Positions 52,640 through 64,000 are shown, counted from the stretch's first letter. The stretch: DNA of 64,000 bases from Ceriagrion tenellum (GCA_963169105.1 OY720643.1:102621697-102685696); one strand, 5' to 3'. Notes: a model not told the origin generated them from the letters alone. Numbers and translations are program-made.

Positions 52640-54117
52640 GACTACTTACTTACCTAGTTTCCTTGGCTCTCGGACAGAAGTTGTCTGTGATCGGCCCAGT
52701 CACGGTTGAGCTGGTCTCCCGGCGAGGATTAGTGATGAGTTTACCTCAGCAAATTTGCGTTGCTGTAGATTTTTTCGACTTTTTTATGTGGAAGGAAATT
52801 ATTTCAATGTCGCCCGCTCTATGGTTCACTTTGATATCATGAGACCGCTCTATAGTTTGATGTAGGATTTTGGTTGCCGCCTTGCGCAACCAGAGAAAAT
52901 AATGTGAGCTCAATAACTACACTGGTATGATACCACCTGAATGTACTTGAATTTGACAAAGTCAGTTCATTTTCTAGAGCACAGCCCCAGTGCAGTCACT
53001 AGAACACTGCAGGATTGTAGTGACCGGAGCGCACTCTGTGTATTTTCCAAAGTGCATTTTCAGTGCAGATCCTCGTTATTAGTTCTGCCTCAGTAGTCCA
53101 GTCCAATAAGTTAAGACGACTGGAATCGCACTAAATTCAGAGTTTAGCAGAGCTTTAGCCTATTGATGGCACACCTACAGAGATGATTTCTTTTTCTGGG
53201 TAGCTTACGAGTCTAGAAATTGAAACAGTGGTTGAGCTTTGAAGTAGAAAAAGTCGAAGACAAGGAAAAAGCAGTCTACGTGAACAACCAACCGATCACC
53301 CCGACGCTTCGGCAGTATCTAACATCTGAATTTTTCCAAGTTAGGTGCTAGGTATTGAATGTTGCTTCATTTTCTCGTAATCTAGATCACAGATAAGATA
53401 GCGTCGTCACACAAAAGATATCCCGTACGTGCGTAATAGATGTTGATGGTATCCAAGTTCACTCCGATGAAATCTTTGTTTCATATTTTTTCTAATTTTC
53501 AGAGAATTCTGATAAAGCAACCTTATCTTTACTGCTCCGTGGCAATCTCTAGAGCGATACGAGTTCCTTAGATGTACTGAAGAGACGAGATTATCATGAA
53601 ACGCGAGAATGTAGCCTAAAATGTGAACATATCCGTGTACATCTACCCAATACCCTGTCTAATACATCAAGGGAGTGCGGCAGGGGGTAAGTTTTCACCC
53701 GTATGCACTAGGCTTCTGCTTAAAAAAAAACTGAACCCTCTGTCACCCTGAGTGACCTAGGTATAACATATAGAAGAGTATTTCTGTCTGTCTCTGATGA
53801 GGTTTCTTTACGCCTATATTGCCATTGTGACGGCAATTGCACAGCTTGACAATTAAAATATCTCTTATTCATAACTTTTCGTTCCTGATTCTCCCACGAG
53901 TGGGGTAACATGTGAAATAAACTCTGCAAACAACTGTCCGAAGTTAAATTTTCAATAACATGCAAATAAGTATGTGGTGTCAATGTAGTGTAAACTGTGG
54001 GTATTCATGTATTTTACCAATGAATGCACTTTGACCCCCGGGTTATGCAGGAAATCTGCGAGACAGCTGCATTAGATATGCTGTTGGTGCAGAATAGCAA
54101 ATGAGTATATAATCATT
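52640..54117. other. Spacer; no gene seen
   Basis: No motif was found on either strand. Open frames (for example 53720-53983 minus) look random. Confidence 0.35.
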
Positions 54118-55161
54118 CACCGACGAATCGAACGACATCATTTACCTCGAGGATCTTGTTGAAAATGGCTATGCTATGGCGAGCGCTGACAATAGGACTG
54201 TCAGTTTAGATATGGAGCACAGTCTTTTGGTGGCGAGAAACCTTGCGAAATTACATGCGTTGACAATGGCCGCTGAGAGACTTCTGCAAACCGAGGAGTA
54301 AAGCTAGATAGAAGCTTTTCCTGTGCCAGGAAAAGACGCCTTATACTGCGAGGTTAAACCAGGAGAACCCACGGCTCCATTCAAAGGAGTAGCTGACACA
54401 CGAAATGAGATTGTAATAGAAGTTGCGGGAAAGATGCCAGGACTCCCAAGGTTAGCTGCCGAGTCGGGTAAACCGCGGTCTGTTATCCAGAGATTTTGGT
54501 CTATTGTACGTGAGCTGGTTAAGCCCAACTCGAAAGGCCACAATGCGCTTAGTCATGGAGATTGTTGGGCAAACAACTTTATGTTCAAGTATCAGGTGGA
54601 TGCTGAAGGAAACACGAGCCCCGTAGAAATTAAATTTGTGGATCTTCAACTGACTAAATACAGTCATCCGAGTCTCGACCTTTTGTTTTTCATGTACCCC
54701 TCGGTATGAACCAGTCCTGTCGAGAAAAATACTTCCGCAGTATCATCGTGGAATACTACGATACTCTTCGAAAGTCCCTGAGTATACTTAAGTATGTAAC
54801 TCCCCCATTCTCTCTAGAAGAGTTCACTTCGGATTTCAATGTGGTGTATAAGCCATTTGCAGTTTACTATTGTGCTGTTTACTCACCCTGCATGCAGTTA
54901 GGTGATAACTTCATCCCAAAGAACGCCGATGACATGACACCGGAGCTATTTCAACATATAGTGAAGACTTGGAACGTTACAGTCATTCGAAAACACTTGG
55001 ATTGTGATCCTTCTTACAGGTCAATAGTTGAAGCCGCCGTGAATGAGTTTGTGGAAATGGTTTTTCCTGATGGGTCAGTGGATTCGTCTTCATTTCTGAA
55101 GTTAATTGTGTTTGTGATTGTACAGCGTTTAGGAGTGGTTAGTCGAATGCCTATGGAGTGA
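54118..55161 (+). pseudogene. EcKL/CHK kinase-like pseudogene (N-terminus missing)
   Basis: The match to the intact gene at 59165 begins near its base 59536 (ATTCACCGACGAATCGAACG), so about 125 N-terminal residues are absent. Two stops lie at 54298-54306 (GAG TAA AGC TAG). A 1-nt insertion near 54700 shifts the frame after FFMYP. The Brenner motif is still present as HGDCWANNFMF. The C-terminal part (54706-55161) runs past the normal end because the stop is lost (SFLKLIVFVIV). High nucleotide similarity to 59165-60520 shows it is a recent tandem duplicate. Confidence 0.88.
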
Positions 55162-56030
55162 GTTCAGTGTGGCATGAATGGAAGTTTTCAGCATTCGTTA
55201 ATGGGCTTCCTATTGATGATTCCACCATTTTGCAAATCTGTGAAAGGTTGCCGAATGTTAGTGACTGAGTATCTTATAAATTTATTGTTTTTTTTTCATA
55301 GTTGTTTTATGATATTTATTGGGATATTTCCAACAAATAGATCCAGAGAAAATAAAAGTGAATACAATAATTATCTAGCCTTTAATATTGTGGTCAAGTG
55401 ACAGACATCCGTTTTGCCATCCTGGCAATTGAGCGCAATATGTGAAGTGATGGAATTAAAGAGGCTAAGTTTGACTGATACCCTCTGTTTGCTCATAACA
55501 TTGAGCGAAGTCGTTATTGAAGAGACTTGCATAATTGTCTTATTTTGTGTTTTTGAATTTACTGATGAATAAACTCAGCTTTCCTCCTAACATAACTCTC
55601 TATTTTCATGTAATTTTCGCGGAGTGTATGTATTTAATTAGTGCGACAAATGTTTATTGCTAAATGCAGTAGAATTGTATGTGAAAACCTTATTTCGCTC
55701 ACATTTAACTCCACGTATTTGCTACCAGCAGTTGTATTTATCACTCCACTTCTGCAATGTTGCTATATCGTACTGATGTTCATATTTAAGTTTCCACCGC
55801 GTATAGTATTCTCAGCACGCCGTTGAAGCATTTATACGATTGCTATTCCAGGGTACTTCTATGGGTAATTCCGCTTCACTTCTCCGTGAAATACTTATAG
55901 CTCCAAGTTTTGTTTTGTGTGGATTATTTAGCCAATACTGTGATTTATTCCTACGAATACGGTATGGCGAGTTGTTACTGAATTCATGATGGGGTAATTA
56001 TTCTCGTTTTAAATTTTGTATGTGCAAATC
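55162..56030 (+). repeat. 3' flank of the EcKL pseudogene, duplicated at 60521-61510
   Basis: Non-coding but alignable with the flank of the intact gene: GATTCCACCATTTTG, TTTCCACCG(C/T)GTATAGT, AACTCCACGTATTTGC and AATACGGTATGG occur in the same order in both. This shows that the duplicated block extends about 0.9 kb past the gene. Confidence 0.75.
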
Positions 56031-57797
56031 ATGTATTAAAATATTGAAATTGCTACTCCAGTGTTACACAATAGTCATACCTTACTTTCCTCAGCGAAGA
56101 TTAATCACCAATATACCACTGAGAAACTCATAATCATGCGCCCATTTTTTGCATGATTTTGTAAATGGAAAGATTAGGGGCTATGGCACCTGTGGTTTCG
56201 TGGTTAATGTCACCCGGAGAGAAATATGTTTCGAAGGTGGTCACTGACTTCGCGGCTTAGTACTGACCTCTGATAAATTCCTCTTGTTATCTCGCTCGAA
56301 GGAAAATATATCAATATTCTTTGTGGTTTACGAATTATTTGTAATACTTGAGGAGGTGGTTGGGAAAGTAAGTTTAAAGAACTTTTTCAGTAAACTTGGG
56401 AGCACAACTCCGTGAAGCTACCGTACAGTGGTCACGCAATCGTTTAGTCGTAAGCGTGGAGCCATTTCTACGTGAACGACGTGAAGGGTTGGACTAATAC
56501 CTGTGGGGGCAAAACCCGTGTAAAATTTACCCAAGGTAGTTATAGCGAATTTTTCCCCTATTCTGATGTAGAACTTATTCCAGTTCTATTTACAAGTTGA
56601 ATTAGTCTTTAGAAACTTGAATTCAATAAGTTATGCATTTTACGCACAAACTGTTTGAGTAAAATTCTCACTAATTATCTAAAAAACATGCTTAAACTTG
56701 ACTTATTTTATCGCACTGTGCGCTGATAACTCTTTCGCAACCGAAGACTTTTATTTATATTTTGCAGCTATAATTACGTTGAGCGACAACAATTTTGATT
56801 TAGTTAAATAAAATGGATAGAGAAAACATCCTAACTCTAACTCATTACAATTCAAGCTCAGTTTGAGTCAGAACTTCCTCATTTTTGTTTAAAAGCGATG
56901 ATTCAGGTCGTGATGAAGGAAAGTCTGTCGGGCTATTGGGAACAAGGAAGGAACAAGTTTTAATGGAAAATAAAATGTGTTAAAGGCGTTCAATATTTTA
57001 ACAGTACATAAAGATGCCAGTGGCTGATGAGTTTGCGCCCGAACGAAGCGAGGGCGATTACCCGCTGTGTGAGTGGAGCCACTTAAGTCACGAATTTTGA
57101 ATACGACTTCACAGCTCGTGTGACTTAAATTCGCCAGCCTCGAAATTTAATGCCAGCCCTACGTAGTAACCGTTGTTTACTTTTTATTTTTAGGGTTTTT
57201 TGAGAACTTCATGAGTACTATTCTATACGTTGCAGAATTTGAGCTGTCAATTATTTTGTACTAGGAGATTGTCGTACTATAGACCGGAGAATTTAAGCTC
57301 TCTATCGTAAGACAATATAACACAAAGTTCCGGAATTGTTTGAAATGAAGTAGCCAAAAGTTCATGATGTGTCAGGAGATACAGTTCACCCTGTGCCAAC
57401 TTCATCTACCTTTGATAAGTCTTCAAGTCCATTCACATGAACCGAAAAAAAATGTTGCTGTTATAAGGAATAGCATCGTCATAAAAATTCATTTAAATCT
57501 AATGAAATTCAACGAGTTACATAGCCTGAACCAATATTGCCAGTTTTTTGTCATCCAGATATTGGTGTATACGTATTAGGTACAATGGATGTAAATTCAA
57601 ATAAATCTCGTGTTCTTTTATCATGAAATGGTGGGTCAATTGAATTTAATTATTCTAGTATGACTGATGAAGCTGTGTACACTGAAGATACGTAATGAGT
57701 CTAAGGATAAGAAGTTTACAGATTCAGTCCTGCGTAAAACTTTTACAGCACCTTAAATTCTTATATTGACATTAATGAAATTACCTCATCCGGCAAT
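56031..57797. other. Spacer in the EcKL cluster; no gene seen
   Basis: AT-rich; no recognised motif. Confidence 0.35.
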
Positions 57798-58055
57798 GTG
57801 ATAGTTGAAGCCGACTTTAATGCGATTGTGGAAATAGTTTTTCCTGATGGTTCAGAAGATTCACATCCATCTGAAGTGAATGGTGTTCGCCATTCTTAAT
57901 CGTTTGGAAGTGGTTTGGCATATGCCCATCGACTGTGTGAAGTATGGTAAAAATGGACGTTTTTGGCATTCAATGTTGGACTTCCTGTCGATGGTTCCTT
58001 CATTTACTAAATCTGTGAAGTGTCGAGGGACGTCAGTGACTCATTGAATAGCTAA
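57798..58055 (+). pseudogene. EcKL 3'-end remnant
   Basis: GTGATAGTTGAAGCCGACTT..GTGGAAATAGTTTTTCCTGATGG corresponds to the last 25 or so codons of the intact gene (VEAAVKEFVEMVFPDG). It is followed by the same 3' flank (TTTGGCATAT, GTGTGAAGTATGG, CAGTGACTCAT). The rest of the gene is gone. It is a third copy in the tandem array. Confidence 0.78.
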
Positions 58056-59164
58056 TAAATTAACGAGTGCCTTTATGTCCTACCGAAATAACACATTGCT
58101 CCATGTGCCCAAGCCCAGATTGTAACTAATTAAGTGTTCGCTCTTCACCCGAAAAAATTCGCTACGCACTGCTATAAATTCCCTTTCTTCAAAGCTAAAA
58201 AATTTAACCATTTCACCACAAATTATTTTTACAGAAATTATGTAATCAGCGTCTATATTTCAAGTAAATCAGGTGTTTTTGCTTTGTTAATTTACTGCCG
58301 ATATTTGAGTCTCATTTTTGATTGCAACTAATGAAATAGTAATGATTATAGGCTGTTAAGTGTAAACAAAACAAAATAACTAGAAATGTATGTAATGTGT
58401 TCGTAGAGATTCTTGCGTACCCCAGCGAGTTTTCTCCAACCATTCATGGTGTAAATTCTCTTTAAATAAAAATGTTCTCCTTTCTCAAAGTTGATCGTTT
58501 TTGTTAACAAATTTGCTAGGCCTGAAATATTTTTGCTATTTCGTAAGGGAAATTAGTCAATATCTGTACTGCTTTTCTCGTTGAAGACTGGGAAAAAGAA
58601 CTGTGACTCAGGCGTTAACAGAGAGAACAATTCATTCAGATGCGTATTGTACTGAAAAATAGCTCGTAATGGTTGGACGATGTATTGTATTTCTCTCACG
58701 AAACAGATATTTATAACCGCCATTGTCTATCGTCCAACGCACGAGAGTGAGAACTCATCTGTGGAATCAAGCCTTTAAGGTTCACAAAGGTAATAAAATC
58801 GCCTTTTATGTTTGCATCTTGAGTCGTAAAATGCCTTTGTTTTAGGGATTTCTTAGATTATGCATAAATGAATCAGTTGTTCCCTTCGTCATGTTCGGAC
58901 ACATACGGCTGCATTGGGGAAGAATACCCGTTTAAGGATGGCGCTATGACTTGCAAGTCAGAGAGGGAGTCGATCGATAACTCAATGTGCCTAATTTGCA
59001 AATGCAGCGTAGATGATACGATACTGGAAAGAAACCTTGTGTTCCCACTTGGATTGTCGCGAAGCAGTCGTCCTTAGCTCTTTTCAGTCTCCCTTGTTCT
59101 TTGCCTTAAAAGTGTGACGTGGTAAAGTCGACTTAGTTCTAGGGATATAATAGACGAATTGAAA
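58056..59164. other. Upstream region of EcKL gene 2; no gene seen
   Basis: AT-rich. A TATAATAG-like motif lies about 20 bases before the ATG, which is too close to be a usual TATA box. Confidence 0.3.
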
Positions 59165-60520
59165 ATGAACGTGGGTGATCTTTCCAAACTCGTCGACCGG
59201 GAACATTTGCAACGAGCTCTCATCAACCTCGCAGGGTGCAAAGATGTCCAGCTCGCGGGCGACGTCCAGGTGGAAAGCGGTACCTCTGGCTTTGAAGGCT
59301 TTCTTTCCATCGTACTTCGCGTGAAAGTGTCCTTCACCACCCCAGATGATCCCAAGACGCGCACGAAATCCTTGTTCGTCAAGTGTTTACCGCGAGAAAA
59401 GTTCCAGAAAGACATGGTGAAGATGATCAACGTGTTTAACAGAGAAAGCGTGTATTACGGTGAGGTGTTACCATTGATGGAAAAAGCCTCTGCGGGGAGA
59501 TTGAATGTTCCGATTCCTCAGTGCTACCACGCATTCACCGACGGATCGAACGACGTCATTTACCTGGAGGATCTTGTTGAGAATGGCTATGCTATGGCGG
59601 GGGACGACAATAGAACTGTCAGTATAGATATGGAGCACAGTCTTCTGGTGGCAAGACACCTTGGAAAATTACATGCGTTGACAATGTCGGCTGAAAGACT
59701 TCTGCCACCCGAGAAGAAAAACTGGATTGAAGCCTTTCCTCTGCTGGGAGAAGACCCCTTATACTACAAGGTTAAACCAGGAGAACCCACGGCTCCATTC
59801 AAAGGAGTAGCTGACACAGGGAATGAGATAGTAATAGAAGTTGCGGGAAAGATGTCAGGACTCCCAAGGTTAGCTGCCGATACCGGCAAACTGCGGTCTG
59901 TGATCGAGAAATTTTGGTCCATTGTTTTGGAACTGGTTAAGCCTAACTCGAAAGGTCACAATGTGCTTTGTCATGGAGATTGTTGGACTAACAACTGTTT
60001 GTTCAAGTATCAGGTCGATGCTGACGGTAACATGAGGCCCACAGAAATGAAATTTGTCGATTTTCAGATGACTAATTACTATCATCCAAGTCTCGACCTT
60101 TTGTTTTTCATGTACCTGGGTATGAACCAGTCCTATCGTGAAAAGTACTTCAGTGATATCATCACTGAATACTACAATTCTCTTCGAAATTCCCTTAGTA
60201 TACTTAAGTTTGGAGCTCCACCATTCTCTCTAGAAGAGTTCACTTCGGATTTGAATGTGGTTTATAAGCCGTTTGCGGTTTACTTGTTTGCCGTATACTC
60301 ACCCTGCATGCAATTAGGTGATGACTTCATACCAAAGAATGCCGGAGACATGACACCCGAGTTATTTCAACATATTGTGAACACTGGGAACGTTACTGCC
60401 ATTCGCAAACGTTTGGATAGCGATCCTTCTTATAGGTCAATAGTCGAAGCCGCCGTGAAAGAGTTTGTGGAAATGGTTTTTCCTGACGGGTCAGTGGATT
60501 CGTCTCCATTTCTGAAGTGA
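59165..60520 (+). CDS. EcKL/CHK kinase-like protein (DUF227 family), intronless, intact (451 aa)
   Basis: The ATG at 59165 is the first ATG of the frame (a TTG precedes it). Motifs: GFEGFLSIVLRVKV, SLFVKCLP (lysine of the N-lobe), EDLVENGY, LGKLHALTM, Brenner-type HGDCWTNNCLF (about residue 269) and FVDFQ (about 298). Length is normal for the family. It has no intron at the position where EcKL gene 1 (14223-24042) has one. Two damaged tandem relatives lie upstream at 54118 and 57798. Known members phosphorylate ecdysteroids or are linked to detoxification; the substrate here is unknown. The enzyme is expected to be cytosolic; no signal peptide is seen. Confidence 0.9.
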   Translation: MNVGDLSKLVDREHLQRALINLAGCKDVQLAGDVQVESGTSGFEGFLSIVLRVKVSFTTPDDPKTRTKSLFVKCLPREKFQKDMVKMINVFNRESVYYGEVLPLMEKASAGRLNVPIPQCYHAFTDGSNDVIYLEDLVENGYAMAGDDNRTVSIDMEHSLLVARHLGKLHALTMSAERLLPPEKKNWIEAFPLLGEDPLYYKVKPGEPTAPFKGVADTGNEIVIEVAGKMSGLPRLAADTGKLRSVIEKFWSIVLELVKPNSKGHNVLCHGDCWTNNCLFKYQVDADGNMRPTEMKFVDFQMTNYYHPSLDLLFFMYLGMNQSYREKYFSDIITEYYNSLRNSLSILKFGAPPFSLEEFTSDLNVVYKPFAVYLFAVYSPCMQLGDDFIPKNAGDMTPELFQHIVNTGNVTAIRKRLDSDPSYRSIVEAAVKEFVEMVFPDGSVDSSPFLK

Positions 60521-61510
60521 ATCGTGTTTTTGACATTGTACGGCGTTTAGGTGTGGTTTGGCATATATCCTATCGAGTGAGAGAAGTGTGGTAAAAATGC
60601 GAGTTTTGTAGTATTAATGTGTTAGGTCACCTGTCGAAGATTCCACCATTTTGTTAATCATTAAAGGATTGAGGACTGTCAGTGACTCATAGATTAACTA
60701 AGGAATTAATTTTAAATTTTCATTTTCTTATTTGACAATTAATCTTTTTTTAGAATGAATAATAATTGCTATCTAAGAAATGAATTTCATTGGAAATGGT
60801 ATGAAATTAGTTTTGTGGACTTTCTCCTAATACAGAGAGGGAATAGTAATATAATATAGTACATCCCTTATGTGTTCAAGATACGGTCATTCGTGTAGTC
60901 AGAATGGTATTTCATGGTAAAATGTGACCATGTGAAGTGATCTTTATGAAAAGGAAAAGTTTTATTCATAATATATTTTCTGAGTTTTATAATAATATAC
61001 TTTTCCACTAAAACATTTAGTGTACTCGTCTGTGAAGATACATACATCAATGTGATATACTAAGTGCTTTTGAATTTACTTCTGAATAATCTTAGTTGAC
61101 CTCCTAACATGGCTGTCAATTTTCATCTAATTTTCTCGGAGTGGATATAACGGATTATTGTTGCAAAGCGTTTGAGCTATGAGCAGTAGAGTTAAGTTTG
61201 TAAATAAGCTGAATTTTCCCGTATTCAACTCCACGTATTTGCAATATGTCGGCGTAAAAACAGCGCTGTTGTTATGCTGTATTCCATGTATGTCCATGTT
61301 TGGTTTCCACCGTGTATAGTTGTCTCAGCACATCATTGTAACATTTCAGCGGTATGAAATACATGATACTTGTATGCGTATTTCTAGTGCACATTTTCGT
61401 GAAATACTAATAACCCAAATTATTTAGTTACTATCCTGTACTATGATTTATTCTTCTCAATACGGTATGGTGAATTTTTACTGAAGACTCGATAATAATC
61501 ATAATAAACG
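60521..61510 (+). repeat. 3' flank of EcKL gene 2, duplicated at 55162-56030
   Basis: Partner of the flank after the pseudogene, with the same ordered blocks and many small indels. Otherwise non-coding. Confidence 0.75.
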
Positions 61511-62010
61511 TTAAATGTCGTACGTATGTTGACCTCTCAGACTTTCATGATTTTTCAACGCACTATTTACCTAAATAAGAGTAGATACATATATTGAAAT
61601 ATGTATCATGAATTGAAATTGATTTCATTCTTTGAGTTTAAATACGTGCACTTAAATTAATCGCATAAATTTAATTCAAGTCAACAAACCAAAAAAGCAA
61701 AACTAGGAGAATAATAACATGATAGGAATAGTACTATATTTACTTCCATCTGCAGAACATTACATTAAAAAATTGTGAAACATATCAACGGAAGCTTTAG
61801 GTGGGCTCTAAGATGAAGACCTGAATTGAATTACACAGAAGGAAATAAGTATATTGTGTAGTACCGACACACGATTCTGACGCAATGACGCACACGATGT
61901 AGTAATGACACAGTTGTATCTCGCCTCAGTCAAAATTAATGAATTTGGAGTACACAGATTTTAGTAGTTTTCTTTTGAAATTTATTATAGAGAGGGATGT
62001 CCTTGTACAG
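61511..62010. other. Spacer; no gene seen
   Basis: AT-rich, nothing recognised. Confidence 0.35.
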
Positions 62011-62129
62011 TATGTCCCGTAAGTGTTAAGACTGGCTATAAAAGACTCCAAAAAAATTTTTCAACAAATTTTTCATTAAAAATAGTCTATATTAGAAGTA
62101 AGACATATGTTGGCACGATCTTTCAGCCT

Positions 62130-62640
62130 TTTTTTCGCCTTTCAAAAACTCCTCTTTTGAAATAATGTTTACTGAGTGTCTCGTCTATCGACGTAAAATG
62201 GTTCCCTATCGAGTTAATCTTTTAATTTGGGGAACAGGAAGTAGTCAGGGGGCTCAAATCAGGCGAGTATGGGTGGCTGAGCACAGGAACCATTTTTTTG
62301 CCGATGTGCGTGAGAAACTCGTTGCTGTCGCTGCTCGGCGGTTCGCGTGTGGAACGAAACGTACGCACTGCTTCCTTTTCTTCAAATCGTTCGTAATAAT
62401 GCGTTGTACGATGGTTATTGGTATTCCACTTAGTTCTTCTATCAACTTACAGCTCGCATTACGTTGGTCCTTTAGCACAGCAGCGACTTCAGTGATGTTT
62501 TCGTTTCTCTTCGTGACGCATGGCTGTCCGCTCCTTTCGTCGTCATCAACCGACTCCCTACCCTCCGCGAAAACGTCATACCACCGAAAAACAGTAGCAC
62601 GAGACATAACAGATCCACCATAACCCAATTTTTAACATTT
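62130..62640 (-). pseudogene. mariner transposase relic with large internal deletion
   Basis: The minus-strand frame 62628-62254 has the N-terminal helix-turn-helix part (MSRATVFRWYDVFAEGRESV, then DDERSGQPC and GIPITIVQRIITNDL), ending near KQCVRFVPH. It then jumps to a C-terminal phrase (APDYFLFPKLKD, followed by a stop) near 62240-62210. The catalytic centre between (about 150 residues) is missing. Terminal inverted repeats were not identified with confidence. Confidence 0.75.
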
Positions 62641-63059
62641 TAAACGTTTCCGTCGTACTTTTATCAGCTTTACCATTCATCCATGCGACGTGGTACTCGG
62701 GCACCACTTTTATTTCAATGGCAATTTTATTCCACAAATGTTAATGTATCTGCCTAAAACTGTTTGGCATCCAAGAATAGATTATAGCAAGGCTATTTTG
62801 AAAATGAGGTTGCATTGCGTTTCGTATTTTTTTGTATTTAATGGAAACAATAAATTTTTGCCTAATCCTAATGGCGAGGTACCCGGGTACCACTGGGTAA
62901 ATATAATCTTTTCTCATTATTTAGCCGTTCAATGTATTCAATATTAGACTCTTCTATGAGGTCAAACTTTAAATTAATAATAATTTGTTTTTTATGTAAT
63001 TTCTTTGCAACAATTAAATAAAAAATGTTCTATTGATGTAGAATTATTTACTTTCATTT
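62641..63059. other. Spacer; no gene seen
   Basis: AT-rich; no motif recognised. Confidence 0.3.
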
Positions 63060-63521
63060 GCATCGTTACGTCAAAAATATTTCTATTTTCTTCGTGTGCT
63101 CATCACATAGGGGTCTGTTGCACAAACAAGAGGATTTTCTTGTATTTCGCTGCCTTTTACAGCTCACACGGCAGATGCAGCATCTACCACCGACTTTGAG
63201 GCGACCGGATAAATCTCAGGTTGGGTTCTCTCCCGGCTGAGCGTGGATACTTTCGTTTTGATCTACTGTCATGCATTCTATCCCAGATATTGTGGCAAAG
63301 TGCTGAATCTCCCGCGGACGTCGAGAATGTGACTCAGTTGCTGTCATAGACAGCTACTTCCCTAATTCTTGCAAAAACTTACGTCTTCGATCGTGCCGTT
63401 TCCAAAGCGATGGGTTATTTTCTTCGTATGTTATGGACGAGGCTAAACATACGTCAATTATATTGTAAAACAAAGCAACTGGCCATCTATTTGTCTTCCT
63501 CTTCACACTATAATGACAGTG
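63060..63521 (-). pseudogene. piggyBac-like transposase C-terminal remnant
   Basis: On the minus strand, SVKRKTNRWPVALFYNIIDV and RRRKFLQELGK match the end of the piggyBac catalytic domain. A cysteine-rich tail (RCCICRVSCK..CLFCNRPLCDEH) follows in shifted frames down to about 63060. It is cut at 63521 by the B-family LINE fragment. It is a different lineage from the intact piggyBac. Confidence 0.72.
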
Positions 63522-64000
63522 AATTTCGTAGAGGCCGGTCCACGATCGATCACCTGATAAGATTAGATAACTACATCCAGGAAGCCTTTCTTCTCCGCCA
63601 GCATGTTGTCGGCGTCTTCTTTGACATAGAGAAGGCATAAGACACTGTCTGGCGGCGGAAAATATTGAACACTTTGCACGAATGGGGTCTCAGGGGTAGT
63701 CTACCCACTTTTATTCAGAATTTTCTATCCGATCGGGTGTTTAAAGTTAGAATCGGTGAGTACTTATCCGTAGCATATAGCCAAGATAATAATAATAATT
63801 TGTCTTTTATTTCGAGCGAATTTAGGCCAGTACAGTCCTTTCTTACAATTAACTCATATATGACGAACACTCACAACCATGCCCAGGGAGGTGTAAATAT
63901 CCTACCCCGGCGGGACTCGAACCCGCGACCTTCGGTTTGGCAGGCGAGGATTTTTATCCGAGGACTTTACCCCGCCGCCACCGAGGCCGGAAGATAATGG
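63522..64000 (+). pseudogene. B-family I-like LINE fragment (RT region), split by a SINE, runs off window
   Basis: It starts in the RT domain (FRRGRSTIDHLIR) and matches copy B from about base 8013 with only a few percent difference. There is a TAA at 63638-63640 (EKA-stop-DTVW). The LINE is interrupted at 63783-63998 by a SINE and resumes with AAGATAATGG at the window end. An abrupt internal start suggests 5' truncation on insertion or a recombination break. Confidence 0.85.
63791..63990 (-). mobile_element. tRNA-derived SINE with target-site duplication
   Basis: On the minus strand it starts with a tRNA-like head: GGCCTCGGTGGCGGCGGGG (A-box side) and GGTTCGAGTCCCG (B box). It ends in an ATT-repeat tail (63788-63800 on the plus strand). 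The flanks are AAGATAAT at 63783-63790 and 63991-63998. SINEs of this kind are copied by a partner LINE's enzyme, and the head would act as an RNA polymerase III promoter. Confidence 0.82.

Overview
The window is nuclear DNA from an animal, most likely an arthropod and probably a pancrustacean (insect-like) genome. The evidence is spliceosomal introns with GT..AG ends, several ecdysteroid kinase-like (EcKL/CHK) genes (an insect/crustacean-rich family), an arthropod-style mix of transposons, and no sign of bacterial gene organisation. Species cannot be named from the sequence alone.

Layout. 1-4482 is the 3' part of an I-superfamily non-LTR retrotransposon (copy A). 4735-13557 is a second element of that superfamily (copy B), cut at a TTAA by a full piggyBac transposon (9007-12321) with a structurally intact spliced transposase. 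14223-24042 is a two-exon EcKL gene whose 8.4 kb intron is packed with transposon relics (I-like, piggyBac-like, Ty3/gypsy-like). 25.7-29.2 kb holds a Penelope-like fragment, a CACTA-like transposase remnant and an inverted repeat with tRNA-like (SINE-type) heads and a 15-bp minisatellite. 29.2-39.1 kb is a three-level nest of I-like elements: relic E contains 5'-truncated D, which contains the complete element C (30523-36182, two intact ORFs, 14-bp target-site duplication). 39.4-44 kb carries minus-strand candidate genes (a DUF4806-like multi-exon gene and a Harbinger/HARBI1-like transposase). 44592-49951 is an intact-looking two-exon gene encoding a BED-finger/hAT-transposase-derived protein. 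49-53 kb is relic-rich. 54.1-61.5 kb is a tandem EcKL cluster with one intact intronless gene (59165-60520), one broken copy and one 3' remnant. The right end has a deleted mariner, another piggyBac-like remnant and a B-family I-like fragment carrying a SINE with a target-site duplication.

How the parts relate. Host genes are few: two apparently functional EcKL genes and perhaps the hAT-derived gene. The rest is mostly transposable elements, and the insertions give a relative time line (E before D before C; B before piggyBac). The I-like families A/D, B, C and E share a 3'-terminal hairpin followed by an (ACT)n tail, and B and C share an almost identical 5' leader although their proteins differ considerably. 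These terminal RNA structures are the most interesting pattern in the window. Splice junctions and nested insertions were worked out by eye from reading frames and from comparison between copies inside the window.
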